Shown: positions 1-8,251, numbered from the stretch's first letter. The stretch is DNA of 49,216 nucleotides from Clostridia bacterium (GCA_017503325.1 JAFVTI010000005.1:1-49216); one strand, 5' to 3'. The notes: generated by a model from the sequence alone, not told the origin. Made by a program: numbers and translations.

Positions 1-2
1 AT

Positions 3-44
3 TTGATCGACGGCGACCCGCGCTACCGCGCGCCCGACCAATAA
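3..44 (+). CDS. Possible 3' end of an upstream gene (partial)
   Basis: Frame 3 is open from the window edge to a TAA at 42-44 and would encode a C-terminus ending in DPRYRAPDQ. A plus-strand terminator lies about 130 bp further on. Only 13 codons are visible, so this may be chance; the product cannot be named. Confidence 0.25.
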   Translation: MIDGDPRYRAPDQ

Positions 45-86
45 TTTCTCCGCTTCGGCTACGCCTTCGCTCCAAAATTATTGGTC
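36..86. repeat. 12-bp inverted repeat around a possible stop codon
   Basis: GACCAATAATTT (36-47) is repeated as its exact reverse complement at 75-86, with a 27-base loop. It overlaps the stop of the possible upstream gene, so it could be a 3' end hairpin, although no T run follows on either strand. Confidence 0.5.
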
Positions 87-91
87 GTATA

Positions 92-128
92 TTGTAAACC
101 ATGTGCCTTCACAATTTGTAAACCATGT
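92..128 (+). repeat. 13-bp direct repeat
   Basis: TTGTAAACCATGT occurs at 92-104 and again at 116-128, a 24-bp start-to-start distance. No promoter pairs obviously with it; function unknown. Confidence 0.5.
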
Positions 129-173
129 TGCTCTTGACACGGATGTCTCCCCTACGGATCAACATCCTTATGA

Positions 174-199
174 GAAGGACGCGAAAGCGTCCTTCTTTT
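174..199 (+). terminator. Rho-independent terminator
   Basis: A 9-bp GC-rich stem (GAAGGACGC / GCGTCCTTC) with a GAAA tetraloop is followed by TTTT on the plus strand. It would end transcription entering from the left. It also lies just past the end of the minus-strand gene at 204, but the T run is on the plus side only. Confidence 0.75.
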
Positions 200-203
200 G
201 TCT

Positions 204-2072
204 TTAATCCTTCCCACTGACCACTCTGCCGTCGGGATAGGTGATGGTAAACTCGCCGGAATCGAAATCGGCGACCACGACCGTGCCGTCCGAGAAGGTA
301 CTGCGGCGCTTGCGGGTGGTCTCGTCCAGAATTTCGTGCTTGACAAGGTCACACAGCGCGACCTTTTGGTGCAGCTCCAGCGCGATCTTGCCGTACTCGA
401 CCTCGTCCTCGTCCATGTCCACAAAATAATATACGGTATTGCCGCACAAAAGCGCCCACAGGAAGGGCTGGTCGGTGCAGGCAATGCCCCACGCACCTCT
501 GCGGTGCATGCCGTCCCACGGAATGACCAGGCAATCGTGGAATACCAGATTGAACAGCGGGATCGGCACACCCACGTTGACCTTATCGGGCGCGTCAAAG
601 CTTGTGCAATGGAAGGGCGCGTGATGGCACAGCGCCATGGAATCGATGATGCAATCCATGGCTTCCTCGGAGGACGGGATGATACCGCGCTCGGTCAGCA
701 TATCAAGGCAATGGCGTCTGTTCTGTGCACACCCTTGGCGCGTGACGGGGTGCTCGGGATTGAAGCACTCGTCAAGCTCAACCACCGAGAACACGTCCAG
801 GTACGAGCCCTCGATCCTGATGCCCAGCCGCTCAAACTCGTCGTAATTGCGGCGCACGTAGTCGGGTGCGAGCGCAGAGCAAAGAAAGGTGTGCGCGCCG
901 CCGTACCAATAATCACTCAGAAAATGGCTGCCGTCAAAGTACTGCACGGCATTGTCCAAGGTAAATCCGGGAGAATCGTAATAATAGTCGCGGTACTGGT
1001 CGTGAATGCCGAATTTATAGCCAAGCTCACGGCAAGCGTCGCTGAGCTGCTTCATCCCTTGGGCACCGCCCGACTCCTCGTGCACCGGGAAGGGACTGGG
1101 ATGCAGGTTGTCGTATCCGTGATGCCCCCAACCGTCAAGGTGCAAATATGCCCTCTCCACGCCCATAGATTTCAGTCTGCGCAGCTTTTGCTCGGTGGTG
1201 GAAAACGGGATGCACCAATCGTTATGCTCGGGATGATCGGGGTCGTAATAGTGCGTGCCCTCCTTGATATGCACGGCCGCAATCGTATGCACGATGGGCG
1301 TGCCGATCAGATATGCCACGTTGGGGTTTTTGGCGATCTTTTCCTTGAGCGTGACCAGCTTGCCTCGCTCCGCACGGTACGTGCGGTAGATCTTGGCAAT
1401 GGTATTGAAATCGCCGTTCGCAAAAAAGTCAAAGATCATCCCGCGCTTATAGGACATGGTGCCCAGCGAAGGAACAAAGAAGGGCTGTACCTCCTCGCCC
1501 ACAAGCGCATAGCGCGCGTCAAAGGGCGTGTCGTAAATGGCCGCATAACCGCAGCCATTATACACCTGACCGTACAGCGGCATATAGCCGTCGCGCTCGT
1601 AAATAAAGCCGTTGACGATCTTGATGGGATGCCCCGCGGGCACAAGCGTGCCCTGCATGCGCGGCAGAATGGTATAGCCTTCGCCCTCGTTCGCCTCGAA
1701 CTTCATGCGGGGCGGGTATTCCAATGCGGCAATTTGTCCGCGACCGTCACCAACCACCCATGCCTGCACGCGCAGCTGACCCGAAGAGGACTCGAATGCC
1801 ACGTAGGTCTCCAGCGAGAAGGGATATTCCCTGCCCGCGGCATCGCAAAGCCCTGTGTAGGTGGCGCGAACGCCTTCCATGATGCCATTTTGGTACATGC
1901 GGCTCTCGCATTTGGCGTTCCCCAGCGCAATCTGTGCACCGTCGCCCACGCGGATCTTGCCCGCATCCGCCCACGACCAGGTCACGTCGCTGCCTGCCAC
2001 GTGCACGCAAAGCGCGAGTGTTTCGGGCTCGTATTCCATTCTGAGCTTGTCGTTTTGAATAATGTATTGCAT
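204..2072 (-). CDS. TIM-barrel glycoside hydrolase-like protein (resembles DUF5696)
   Basis: A 622-residue protein without signal peptide, so probably cytoplasmic. The N-terminal third looks like an all-beta substrate-framing domain. The middle contains barrel-type motifs such as YLHLDGWGHHGYDNLHP and GSYLDVFSV, with acidic residues at strand ends as in retaining alpha-glycosidases (GH31/GH36/GH101-like folds). I recognise the overall pattern as DUF5696-like but cannot assign a substrate. The start is set by AAAGGAGG a few bases upstream of the ATG. It lies downstream of a sugar ABC importer on the same strand, but its own promoter and the importer's terminator separate them, so it may hydrolyse what the importer brings in under separate control. 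Fold and role are inferred; the exact family is uncertain. Confidence 0.7.
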   Translation of the reverse strand: MQYIIQNDKLRMEYEPETLALCVHVAGSDVTWSWADAGKIRVGDGAQIALGNAKCESRMYQNGIMEGVRATYTGLCDAAGREYPFSLETYVAFESSSGQLRVQAWVVGDGRGQIAALEYPPRMKFEANEGEGYTILPRMQGTLVPAGHPIKIVNGFIYERDGYMPLYGQVYNGCGYAAIYDTPFDARYALVGEEVQPFFVPSLGTMSYKRGMIFDFFANGDFNTIAKIYRTYRAERGKLVTLKEKIAKNPNVAYLIGTPIVHTIAAVHIKEGTHYYDPDHPEHNDWCIPFSTTEQKLRRLKSMGVERAYLHLDGWGHHGYDNLHPSPFPVHEESGGAQGMKQLSDACRELGYKFGIHDQYRDYYYDSPGFTLDNAVQYFDGSHFLSDYWYGGAHTFLCSALAPDYVRRNYDEFERLGIRIEGSYLDVFSVVELDECFNPEHPVTRQGCAQNRRHCLDMLTERGIIPSSEEAMDCIIDSMALCHHAPFHCTSFDAPDKVNVGVPIPLFNLVFHDCLVIPWDGMHRRGAWGIACTDQPFLWALLCGNTVYYFVDMDEDEVEYGKIALELHQKVALCDLVKHEILDETTRKRRSTFSDGTVVVADFDSGEFTITYPDGRVVSGKD

Positions 2073-2101
2073 ATTGCCCTCCTTTGGAGTATTCTGAGTT
2101 T

Positions 2102-2130
2102 ATTATAACATACGCAGGTTTTGTGCGCAA
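2102..2130 (-). promoter_or_regulatory. Sigma-A promoter of the glycosidase-like gene
   Basis: On the minus strand TTGCGC (2125-2130), a 17-bp spacer and TATAAT (2102-2107). It lies between the ABC operon terminator and the gene starting at 2072. Confidence 0.75.
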
Positions 2131-2141
2131 GGGGGAGAGAA

Positions 2142-2174
2142 TAAAAAACGACCCCGACTTTTGGTCGGGGTCGT
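2142..2174 (-). terminator. Terminator of the sugar ABC operon
   Basis: An 11-bp stem (ACGACCCCGAC / GTCGGGGTCGT, 2148-2174) followed on the minus strand by six T's. It sits 12 bases past the stop of the ATPase gene. Confidence 0.9.
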
Positions 2175-2185
2175 CTCTATTTGGA

Positions 2186-3310
2186 TCAAACCAGCAGATT
2201 CTGCTCGGTCTCCTTATCAAAGAAGTGCATGACCTTGCCCTCGAAGGTGACGTAGATGGTCTGGCTGTAAACCATGCTGTGACGAACCTCGTCGTCAAGC
2301 GACACGGTGGGAATACGGACGATCAGCTTGTCGCCGTTCTCGGTCTGCGCATGCAGGTGCAGCTCGCTGCCCATCATTTCGTTGACCGTGATCTTGCAGG
2401 CAATTGCCGCAGGATCGTTTGCATTTGTCAGCTTGAAGTGCTCGGGACGGACGCCCAGAATGATCTCGCCGGACGCAACCTGCTTATCAGCCAGCATTGC
2501 CGCCTTTTTGCCGGTGACCTCGATCTTTGCGCCGTAGGGCTTGACGTAGTACTTACCATCCTCATGTGCAAGCTCGGTTGCAAAGGTGTTCATCTTGGGT
2601 GCGCCGATAAACTCTGCAACAAACAGGTTGAGCGGCATATCGAACACCTCGGTGGGGGTGCCGACCTGCTGGATAAAGCCGTCCTTCATAATAACGATGC
2701 GATCACCCAGGGTCATCGCCTCGGTCTGGTCGTGCGTTACGTAAATAAAGGTGGTGTCGATCTTCTGACGCAGCAGAATGATCTCGGCTCTCATCTGGTT
2801 ACGCAGCTTTGCGTCCAGGTTGGAAAGCGGCTCATCCATCAAGAACACCTTGCTGTCACGGACCATAGCACGGCCAATGGCAACTCTCTGTCTCTGACCG
2901 CCCGAAAGCGCGCGGGGCTTACGGGTCAGGTACTCGGTGATGTCCAGGATCTCGGCCGCTTCCGTCACCTTCTGATACACGACCTCCTGCGGTGCGTGCC
3001 GCAGGCGCAGCGAAAACGCCATGTTCTCAAACACAGTCAGGTGAGGATACAACGCATAGTTCTGGAACACCATGGCAATATCACGGTCACGGGGCTGGAG
3101 GTCGTTGACCACCACGCCGTCGATCTCAACAGTACCCTCGGAAATGTCCTCAAGACCTGCGATCATACGCAGCGTCGTAGATTTCCCGCAGCCCGAAGGG
3201 CCTACGAATACGATAAACTCCTTATCTGCAATATCCAGGTTGAAATCCTGAACCGCAACCGTGTCCTTGCCGTAAATCTTCTTTACGTTGGTTAATTTTA
3301 CAGTAGCCAT
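2186..3310 (-). CDS. Carbohydrate ABC transporter ATP-binding protein (MsmK/UgpC type)
   Basis: A 374-residue ATPase powering sugar import at the inner face of the membrane. Seen in order: Walker A GPSGCGKST near residue 40, the signature LSGGQRQRVAIGRA near 135, Walker B VFLMDEPLSNLD, the switch histidine in VTHDQTEA, and a C-terminal TOBE region with GVRPEHF typical of the MalK/UgpC/MsmK family. Length is normal for this class. It is the last gene of an operon with two permeases and a binding protein. MsmK-type ATPases often serve several importers, so it might also energise others in the genome. Start chosen at the ATG preceded by an A/G-rich ribosome site. Confidence 0.95.
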   Translation of the reverse strand: MATVKLTNVKKIYGKDTVAVQDFNLDIADKEFIVFVGPSGCGKSTTLRMIAGLEDISEGTVEIDGVVVNDLQPRDRDIAMVFQNYALYPHLTVFENMAFSLRLRHAPQEVVYQKVTEAAEILDITEYLTRKPRALSGGQRQRVAIGRAMVRDSKVFLMDEPLSNLDAKLRNQMRAEIILLRQKIDTTFIYVTHDQTEAMTLGDRIVIMKDGFIQQVGTPTEVFDMPLNLFVAEFIGAPKMNTFATELAHEDGKYYVKPYGAKIEVTGKKAAMLADKQVASGEIILGVRPEHFKLTNANDPAAIACKITVNEMMGSELHLHAQTENGDKLIVRIPTVSLDDEVRHSMVYSQTIYVTFEGKVMHFFDKETEQNLLV

Positions 3311-3332
3311 ATCTATCTATCCCTCTCTTTTC

Positions 3333-4220
3333 TTATCCCTTCACAGCACCGCCGGTCACGCCCTCCACGTAGTACCTCTGCAAAAGCAGGAACACACTGA
3401 CAACGGGGATGGACACAATCACGCCTGCAGCACAGAACAAGGTATACTTTTCATTCATATTTGCTCTGGACAGCCATTCAAACATGCCCACAGCCACGCT
3501 CATGCCCCGACTGTTTTCATGAATGAGGTAGTTTGCCAACATAAAGTCGCCCCAAGGCGCCATAAAGCCCATGAGAACGGTGTAGATGACGATGGGCTTG
3601 GACAACGGCATGATCACCTTGTAAAAGACCTGCAGTCTGGTTGCGCCGTCCACGCGGGCAGCCTCGTCAAGGCTCTTGGGGATGGTGTCAAAAAAGCCCT
3701 TTGCCACGTAATACCCCATACCGCTGCTTGCACAGTACACGATGATCAGGCCAAGCGGTGCCATATTGGCGGTCAGCCCAAGATCCACGAACACCTTGTA
3801 GATCAGGATCAGCGTCAAAAATCCCGGGAACATGCCAAGGATGAGCATGAAATTCATCAGTCCCCTTCTGCCCTTGAAGCGCAGTCTGGACAGGGTGTAG
3901 CTCATGGAAAGCACGAACACGGTCTGCAAGATCGCGGTCGCAACGCCCATGATGCCCGTATTGATAAACCAGCGCAGAAAATCCGTTTCCCGAAGCAGGC
4001 GGATATAGTTGTCCGCCCCGAACTGCTTTGGCCACAAATACCCCACCTGCGCCCCGGATTCGACGCGGAAGGACTCCAGCACAATGCCAAAGAACGGAAA
4101 AAGCCAGACTACGGTGATCACGGTCAGCAACAGATAAATGATCGCATTGCCAAGCCGTCTGCTCGCCTTTGCGCCAAGGAGAGAGGTGTGCGGCTTTTTT
4201 GTCCTGATCTGTTTCATCAC
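3333..4220 (-). CDS. Sugar ABC transporter permease, MalG type
   Basis: A 295-residue inner-membrane permease with about six hydrophobic segments. The coupling (EAA) loop is seen as AARVDGATRLQVFYKVIMP, which docks on the ATPase. The C-terminus resembles the MalG/AraQ family end (YYVEGVTGGAVKG). The ATG overlaps the stop of the upstream malF-type gene by 4 bases, indicating translational coupling. Substrate cannot be read from the sequence; the family carries malto-, arabino- or galacto-oligosaccharides. Confidence 0.93.
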   Translation of the reverse strand: MMKQIRTKKPHTSLLGAKASRRLGNAIIYLLLTVITVVWLFPFFGIVLESFRVESGAQVGYLWPKQFGADNYIRLLRETDFLRWFINTGIMGVATAILQTVFVLSMSYTLSRLRFKGRRGLMNFMLILGMFPGFLTLILIYKVFVDLGLTANMAPLGLIIVYCASSGMGYYVAKGFFDTIPKSLDEAARVDGATRLQVFYKVIMPLSKPIVIYTVLMGFMAPWGDFMLANYLIHENSRGMSVAVGMFEWLSRANMNEKYTLFCAAGVIVSIPVVSVFLLLQRYYVEGVTGGAVKG

Positions 4221-5857
4221 TTGAAATCCTCCTCGTTTTTGGTAGACGGAATGACGTTATAAACGATCAGCGACAGAATCGCAACCACCAAGAATACCAT
4301 GATACCGATGATGGATGCGGTATAGTACTCCGCCTTTGGGCTCTCGATGGTCATACGGTACAGCCACGTGATCAACAGGTCTGTGTGGCCCACCGAAACG
4401 CCGCCCGCGATGCCGTTGTTGGGTCCGCCGCCGGTCAGAAGGTAGATAACGTTGAAGTTGTTCAGGTTACCTACAAAGCTTGTCAACAGGTATGGCCCCG
4501 TGACAAACAGCATATAAGGCAGTGTGATTCTTGCATACTGCTGAAAGGTATTTGCACCGTCGATGCGGGAGGACTCGTACAGATCGGTGGGAATATTCAT
4601 CAGAATCCCGGTGGCCATCAGCATGATATACGGAATACCGATCCAGATATTGAGCACGATCAGTAAAATCTTTGCCGTCCACTCCCCGTCCCAGAGCGAG
4701 AAGTTTGCGGCCAGCGTCATGGAGTCGGGCAGAACGTTCCAATCGACCAGGGTATTGACACCGTTGATCAGCAGCTTGCCAAGCACACCCGAATCGTCAA
4801 ACAGGCGGGAAACGTACAAAAGAGAGACGAACTGCGGGATCGCAATGGTCATAACCAGCACGGTTCTCCAGAACTTCTTGATCTTAATTCCCTTTTTGTT
4901 GATCATGATGGCCACGAACATGCCAAGGAAATAGTTGGTAAAGGTTGCAAAGAACGACCACATCAAGGTCCACGCCAGGATCTCACCGAACGCAAGACCC
5001 AGACCGCCCTGTCCGAAATTGAACAGCTGATTGAAGTTATGCAAGCCGACCCAGGAAAACAGGTTGGCATAGCCGTCGTGAGCCGCGTCATAGCTGGTAA
5101 AGGCGATCAGCACCATATAAATGATGGGAAGCACGGTGAAGGTCAGAATGCCGACCAAGGGCAGCGCGAGCATGGTCTTGTGGAATTGGTCGTCCACAAG
5201 CGATGCAAGATCCTGCTTGCCGCTTCTGACCTTTTTTCCCTTGGCGGTAATATCCATGCAGATGCGGCACTGCCTGATCTGCAGACGCCAGGTGTAGATA
5301 AATGCGATGATAAAGAAAATGGAAAGCAGTGCGTACAAGAGCACCTTGACCGAGTCATCGCCGTAAACCGTGACCGTGGTAGAGCCAAGCAGGCCCTGCA
5401 CGATCTCTTCCCTGGGAGGAACGTCACCCACCGTCTGACCTGTCTGTAGGAAATTACTTTTGACTAGCCACTCAAAGCCGCTCCTGGCCAAAAGCGAGGT
5501 CTCCTTGAAGGCAAGCCCCAGCCAATGCCGTGCGCCTCCCGGCACCAGCATATACGCGCAAAACACCAGCTCAAACAACAAAAAAAGTGCACCGCGCAAA
5601 GGCTGACCGTAATAGAAATTGCCAAAGCCAAAGATCACAAAGGAGAGCCTGACCGCCCAGTTTCCCCGCACAAACGTCCTGACGATGTCCGCAATCTCCT
5701 TTCCGATTGCCGTCACACCCTTCTTGCAAAGCCGCAGCAGCTTTAAGATCGCGCCCCCAAAAAAGCCGGGGATGGCGCAAAAGAACATGACGACATTATA
5801 AAGAAAGGCTCTGCCTTTATCAAGCCTTAAATATTCCAAGTCATTCAATCTTTTCAT
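4217..5857 (-). CDS. Sugar ABC transporter permease, MalF type with long N-terminal extension
   Basis: A 546-residue permease, much longer than the usual 290-residue MalF-like protein. Residues about 1-210 form an extra region with several hydrophobic segments (including FGNFYYGQPLRGALFLL). The canonical permease core follows, with the EAA loop SSRIDGANTFQQYARITLP near the end. The TTG at 5869 is rejected as start because the ATG at 5857 has GGAG 7 bases upstream (the TTGGAG itself is the ribosome site). The extended form is common in Clostridia and in maltodextrin/arabinogalactan-type importers. The function of the extension is not known to me. Confidence 0.92.
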   Translation of the reverse strand: MKRLNDLEYLRLDKGRAFLYNVVMFFCAIPGFFGGAILKLLRLCKKGVTAIGKEIADIVRTFVRGNWAVRLSFVIFGFGNFYYGQPLRGALFLLFELVFCAYMLVPGGARHWLGLAFKETSLLARSGFEWLVKSNFLQTGQTVGDVPPREEIVQGLLGSTTVTVYGDDSVKVLLYALLSIFFIIAFIYTWRLQIRQCRICMDITAKGKKVRSGKQDLASLVDDQFHKTMLALPLVGILTFTVLPIIYMVLIAFTSYDAAHDGYANLFSWVGLHNFNQLFNFGQGGLGLAFGEILAWTLMWSFFATFTNYFLGMFVAIMINKKGIKIKKFWRTVLVMTIAIPQFVSLLYVSRLFDDSGVLGKLLINGVNTLVDWNVLPDSMTLAANFSLWDGEWTAKILLIVLNIWIGIPYIMLMATGILMNIPTDLYESSRIDGANTFQQYARITLPYMLFVTGPYLLTSFVGNLNNFNVIYLLTGGGPNNGIAGGVSVGHTDLLITWLYRMTIESPKAEYYTASIIGIMVFLVVAILSLIVYNVIPSTKNEEDFK

Positions 5858-5887
5858 GTTTATCTCCAAATTCGTGCTTTTGAGAGC

Positions 5888-5954
5888 GAAAAGGCATTAT
5901 TCTCCGCTACACAAGACAAGTGTTGTCCTTGTATGTCGGCTAACAATGCCTTAT
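5888..5954 (-). other. Intercistronic inverted repeat between binding protein and permease genes
   Basis: On the minus strand AAGGCATT near 5950 pairs with AATGCCTT near 5890 across a loop of about 45 bases in the 102-bp gap between the two genes. Such stems often stabilise the upstream binding-protein mRNA so that more of it is made than of the permeases. Position and role are inferred. Confidence 0.4.
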
Positions 5955-5959
5955 CATTT

Positions 5960-7321
5960 TTATGCCGCGGGAAAGTCGTCGCCGCTTTCGAACACGCGTC
6001 CGACACTCTTCTGCCCTCTGCCCTCGGAGAACAGTGCATCAATGGTTGCCTGATAGGTGTTCAGAGCCGCCCGAAGATCCGCATCGGAGTCAGCCGCCTT
6101 AGCCTGCGCGCCCAAAACCTTTGCAATATCCCACCAAGAGCCGTGGATCTGACCCTGCGGTTTACCGTATGCGTTCTGCTTGGCAAGCGCTGCAAGGGAC
6201 GCATTGGACTGTACCGATTCGGAGGCCTGGGCAGAGACGTTGGAGGGCCCCCACTGGAATTTCTCGTATCGCTGCATCTGACACTCCTTTCCGGTCAGAT
6301 ACTGCGCCAGCAACGCCATCACAGCCGCCTTTTTTTCATCACGCTGGGGCTTGACCCCCATCAGCTTGTTGCCCGTGAAAGAGCCCAGATGGTAGGACTT
6401 GCCGTCCACCTCGAAGGAAGGCAAATCGGTCGCCCCCAGATTTTCGCCAAAGTGCTTGGCTGCGGCGTTCGCATTCCAGATACCCGTGATCACAACGCCT
6501 GCATCGGTGAAAATTTCGGCGTTGGAGTCGTAGCACGAGGACTGCGCCAGCTTGCGCATGCCCTTCATGGCGATAAGCCCCTGCTCAGAGTTGAAATCGT
6601 CGTCCACGCCGACAAAGTTCCCACGGGCGTCCATGGTCCAGTCGGAATGACAGCCGGTCGCGAAGAAAAAGGAAGCGGTGTACCATGCGTTCTCCAGCGC
6701 GAAACGGAGCTTTACGTTATTTGCCTCGCAAGCTGCGATGATGCGCTCCAGGCTCTCGGCATCCTCTTCTGAGATGATGGAGGTATCATAGTACATATAA
6801 TAACCGTTGTCACCGGTCATAGGATACGCATACAGCGTATCTCCAACCGACGCAGCCTTGACCGAGCCTGCGTCGTTGGCCGCCCTGACGCCGTTTGCCA
6901 CCACCTCGGGAGGCGCAGCAAGTGCGGCCGCCTGAACCAGACGGGCCAGCTGATCCTGTGCAAAGCAATAAATATCGGGAGCGGTTGCAACGTCTGCCAC
7001 GATCTTGGAGGCCGTATCCGCCTCGGTCACGCCCTCAATGGCAGCGTTGATCACAATGCCCGGGTACTTAGCCTCGAACGCGTCGATCTGCTGCTGCGTC
7101 AGCGCAACGATGCCGTCCAGCTCGGAAACCCACATGGTCACGTTGTAAGTGCCCTTGTAGGCCTCGATGATCTCTTGAACGTCAAGCCCGTCGGAATCGC
7201 CGTTCTGCTCCCCGCCTTGGGTGCCGTTTTCGGAGCCGCCGGAAGGCGTGCATGCAGCAAAGCCTGCAAGGGCAGTCACGGCGGCCATTATCAAACAAAG
7301 AATTTTACTCATTTTCATCAT
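5960..7321 (-). CDS. Extracellular sugar-binding lipoprotein of the ABC importer
   Basis: A 453-residue family 1 solute-binding protein. The N-terminus has a lipoprotein signal with a lipobox (AGFAAC) near residue 20 and a Gly/Ser/Asn-rich linker, so it is tethered outside the membrane. The body has MalE-like features (TMWVSELDG, FEAKYPGIVI, VATAPDIYCFAQDQLARLV). The upstream extension to 7438 is rejected because GGAGG lies 8 bases before the ATG at 7321 and the lipoprotein signal begins there. It is the first gene of the importer operon and should set substrate choice; the ligand is not readable. Confidence 0.93.
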   Translation of the reverse strand: MMKMSKILCLIMAAVTALAGFAACTPSGGSENGTQGGEQNGDSDGLDVQEIIEAYKGTYNVTMWVSELDGIVALTQQQIDAFEAKYPGIVINAAIEGVTEADTASKIVADVATAPDIYCFAQDQLARLVQAAALAAPPEVVANGVRAANDAGSVKAASVGDTLYAYPMTGDNGYYMYYDTSIISEEDAESLERIIAACEANNVKLRFALENAWYTASFFFATGCHSDWTMDARGNFVGVDDDFNSEQGLIAMKGMRKLAQSSCYDSNAEIFTDAGVVITGIWNANAAAKHFGENLGATDLPSFEVDGKSYHLGSFTGNKLMGVKPQRDEKKAAVMALLAQYLTGKECQMQRYEKFQWGPSNVSAQASESVQSNASLAALAKQNAYGKPQGQIHGSWWDIAKVLGAQAKAADSDADLRAALNTYQATIDALFSEGRGQKSVGRVFESGDDFPAA

Positions 7322-7538
7322 AAGTAAAACCTCCGGTATCATGATGATTTTTGAAACCGCGCTAAGCCGAACAAGAATCGAACCGAATTGCCCGACGACG
7401 ATGCATTTTCGCATCTTTCGGCGTGCTTTCGCTTGCAAGATTTGTAGCCAATTCAGCGCGGCTGACCATAGTATTCTACGCCAAGACTTGATTTATGCGA
7501 GCGCAATTGGGAAAATCGCACGCAATCTTGCAGTCTGC

Positions 7539-7577
7539 AAAAAAACGCGAGGCTTCCAGGTAAAAGGAAGCCTCGCG
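7539..7577 (-). terminator. Strong terminator hairpin in the importer leader
   Basis: On the minus strand a perfect 12-bp stem (CGCGAGGCTTCC / GGAAGCCTCGCG) with an 8-base loop is followed by seven T's. It lies 218 bases upstream of the binding-protein start and starts only about 12 bases after the start point predicted from the promoter at 7596-7624. It can therefore act as an attenuator or end a tiny RNA. Confidence 0.88.
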
Positions 7578-7595
7578 GGACACCACAACATTTTC

Positions 7596-7624
7596 ATTAT
7601 ATCACACTCTTTTTTGTTTGTAAA
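7596..7624 (-). promoter_or_regulatory. Sigma-A promoter directly before the leader terminator
   Basis: On the minus strand TTTACA (7619-7624), 17 bp, TATAAT (7596-7601). No gene lies between this promoter and the hairpin at 7546-7577. I find no comparably good promoter between the hairpin and the binding-protein gene. Confidence 0.75.
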
Positions 7625-7709
7625 TAGGTTTTTTCAAGAAAAACGGCATTTGTCACAACATTCTACCCTTTCAACAAAATTTTCTTGTGAACTTTGTGCG
7701 CTCTGCGTA

Positions 7710-7738
7710 TTGCAAAAGCCAAAAAAGTGTGCTACAAT
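7710..7738 (+). promoter_or_regulatory. Sigma-A promoter of the mini-ORF transcript
   Basis: TTGCAA (7710-7715), 17-bp spacer, TACAAT (7733-7738). A strong ribosome site (GGAAAGGAAGG) follows within 20 bases of the predicted start point. Confidence 0.75.
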
Positions 7739-7744
7739 ATAGTC

Positions 7745-8130
7745 ACAGGAAAGGAAGGTACACGCCAATGAAGAATTAAGCGCGGACCCTTGCAAAGGCA
7801 ACGAGAGAAAAATCGTCCGGACAAAAAACAAATAAAGGCCCAGGATGCCTATATATCTATGATCAGCATGCATCACGATCATAAAAAACAAGTCCTTTGC
7901 AAAGAGTCATACGACCTTCGCCCTTTGAAGCAATCGATTCACAACGCAAATAATGGTGTTCTCCTTAGAGAATTAGAAGTAATGTGAGTTTGGGAACGTG
8001 AAGGATGAGCAACGAAGAGGCAGATTAAGAAAGAGAGGATAAAGAAAATGATGTTAGATACCAAGAACGATGAGAAGTGACCCTTGATTTCGGATTTACG
8101 CCCCGAGGTCAAGGGTCACTTCTCTTTTTG
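7745..8130 (+). ncRNA. Putative leader/dual-function transcript with mini-ORFs
   Basis: About 385 bases bounded by a good promoter (7710-7738) and a strong terminator (8070-8130). No protein family is recognisable. After a good ribosome site the first ORF is just ATG-AAG-AAT-stop (7768-7779). Further starts preceded by purine-rich sequence give MSNEEAD (8005-8028) and MMLDTKNDEK (8048-8080), the last ending inside the terminator stem. A 65-codon frame opening with TTG at 7790 (ending LLRELEVM at 7987) is possible but has no clear ribosome site. It matches no RNA family I know. It could be a small regulatory RNA, a small-protein operon or a decayed gene. Confidence 0.4.
8070..8130 (+). terminator. 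Rho-independent terminator
   Basis: A 16-bp stem, GAGAAGTGACCCTTGA pairing with TCAAGGGTCACTTCTC, is followed by five T's. A smaller internal CGGG/CCCG-type pairing may cap it. Confidence 0.9.
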
Positions 8131-8160
8131 TCGGAAAATTCGTACGATTCGCTTTGCGCA

Positions 8161-8190
8161 CTCCGAGATCTCTCGGAGCTTTTTTTATTT
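8161..8190 (+). terminator. Second tandem terminator before the peroxidase gene
   Basis: CTCCGAG / CTCGGAG with an ATCT loop, followed by a T-rich run (CTTTTTTTATTTTT). It insulates the gpx promoter from the upstream transcript. Confidence 0.8.
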
Positions 8191-8206
8191 TTGACCCGGA
8201 TATCTC

Positions 8207-8251
8207 TTGACAAACGCTTCACTTTATGCTATAATCAATTGAACTCAATTG
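8207..8251 (+). promoter_or_regulatory. gpx promoter with likely OhrR operator
   Basis: TTGACA (8207-8212), 17 bp, TATAAT (8230-8235). Immediately after lies an inverted repeat CAATTG-AACT-CAATTG (8236-8251) continuing to GTATTG, covering the start point, a repressor position. AT-rich CAATTGTA half-sites resemble the known TACAATT/AATTGTA OhrR box. An ohrR gene follows downstream, so OhrR repression is a reasonable inference. Confidence 0.75.

Noticed and set aside
198..2108. 636-codon plus-strand open frame
   Set aside because: Antisense shadow of the glycosidase-like gene; no ribosome site, no domain and low-complexity Val/His/Ala-rich composition. The same applies to the long frames at 17305-18606, 20026-22266, 22371-24503 and 26348-27955.
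7427..7440. cre-like site TGCTTTCGCTTGCA before the sugar importer
   Set aside because: Several mismatches to the CcpA consensus at key positions; catabolite control is plausible but not supported by this sequence.
7634..7891. 85-codon minus-strand frame as the gene ended by the hairpin at 7546-7577
   Set aside because: No ribosome site or family; it runs across the good promoter at 7710-7738 of the opposite strand. It is probably a shadow, leaving the terminator without an upstream gene.
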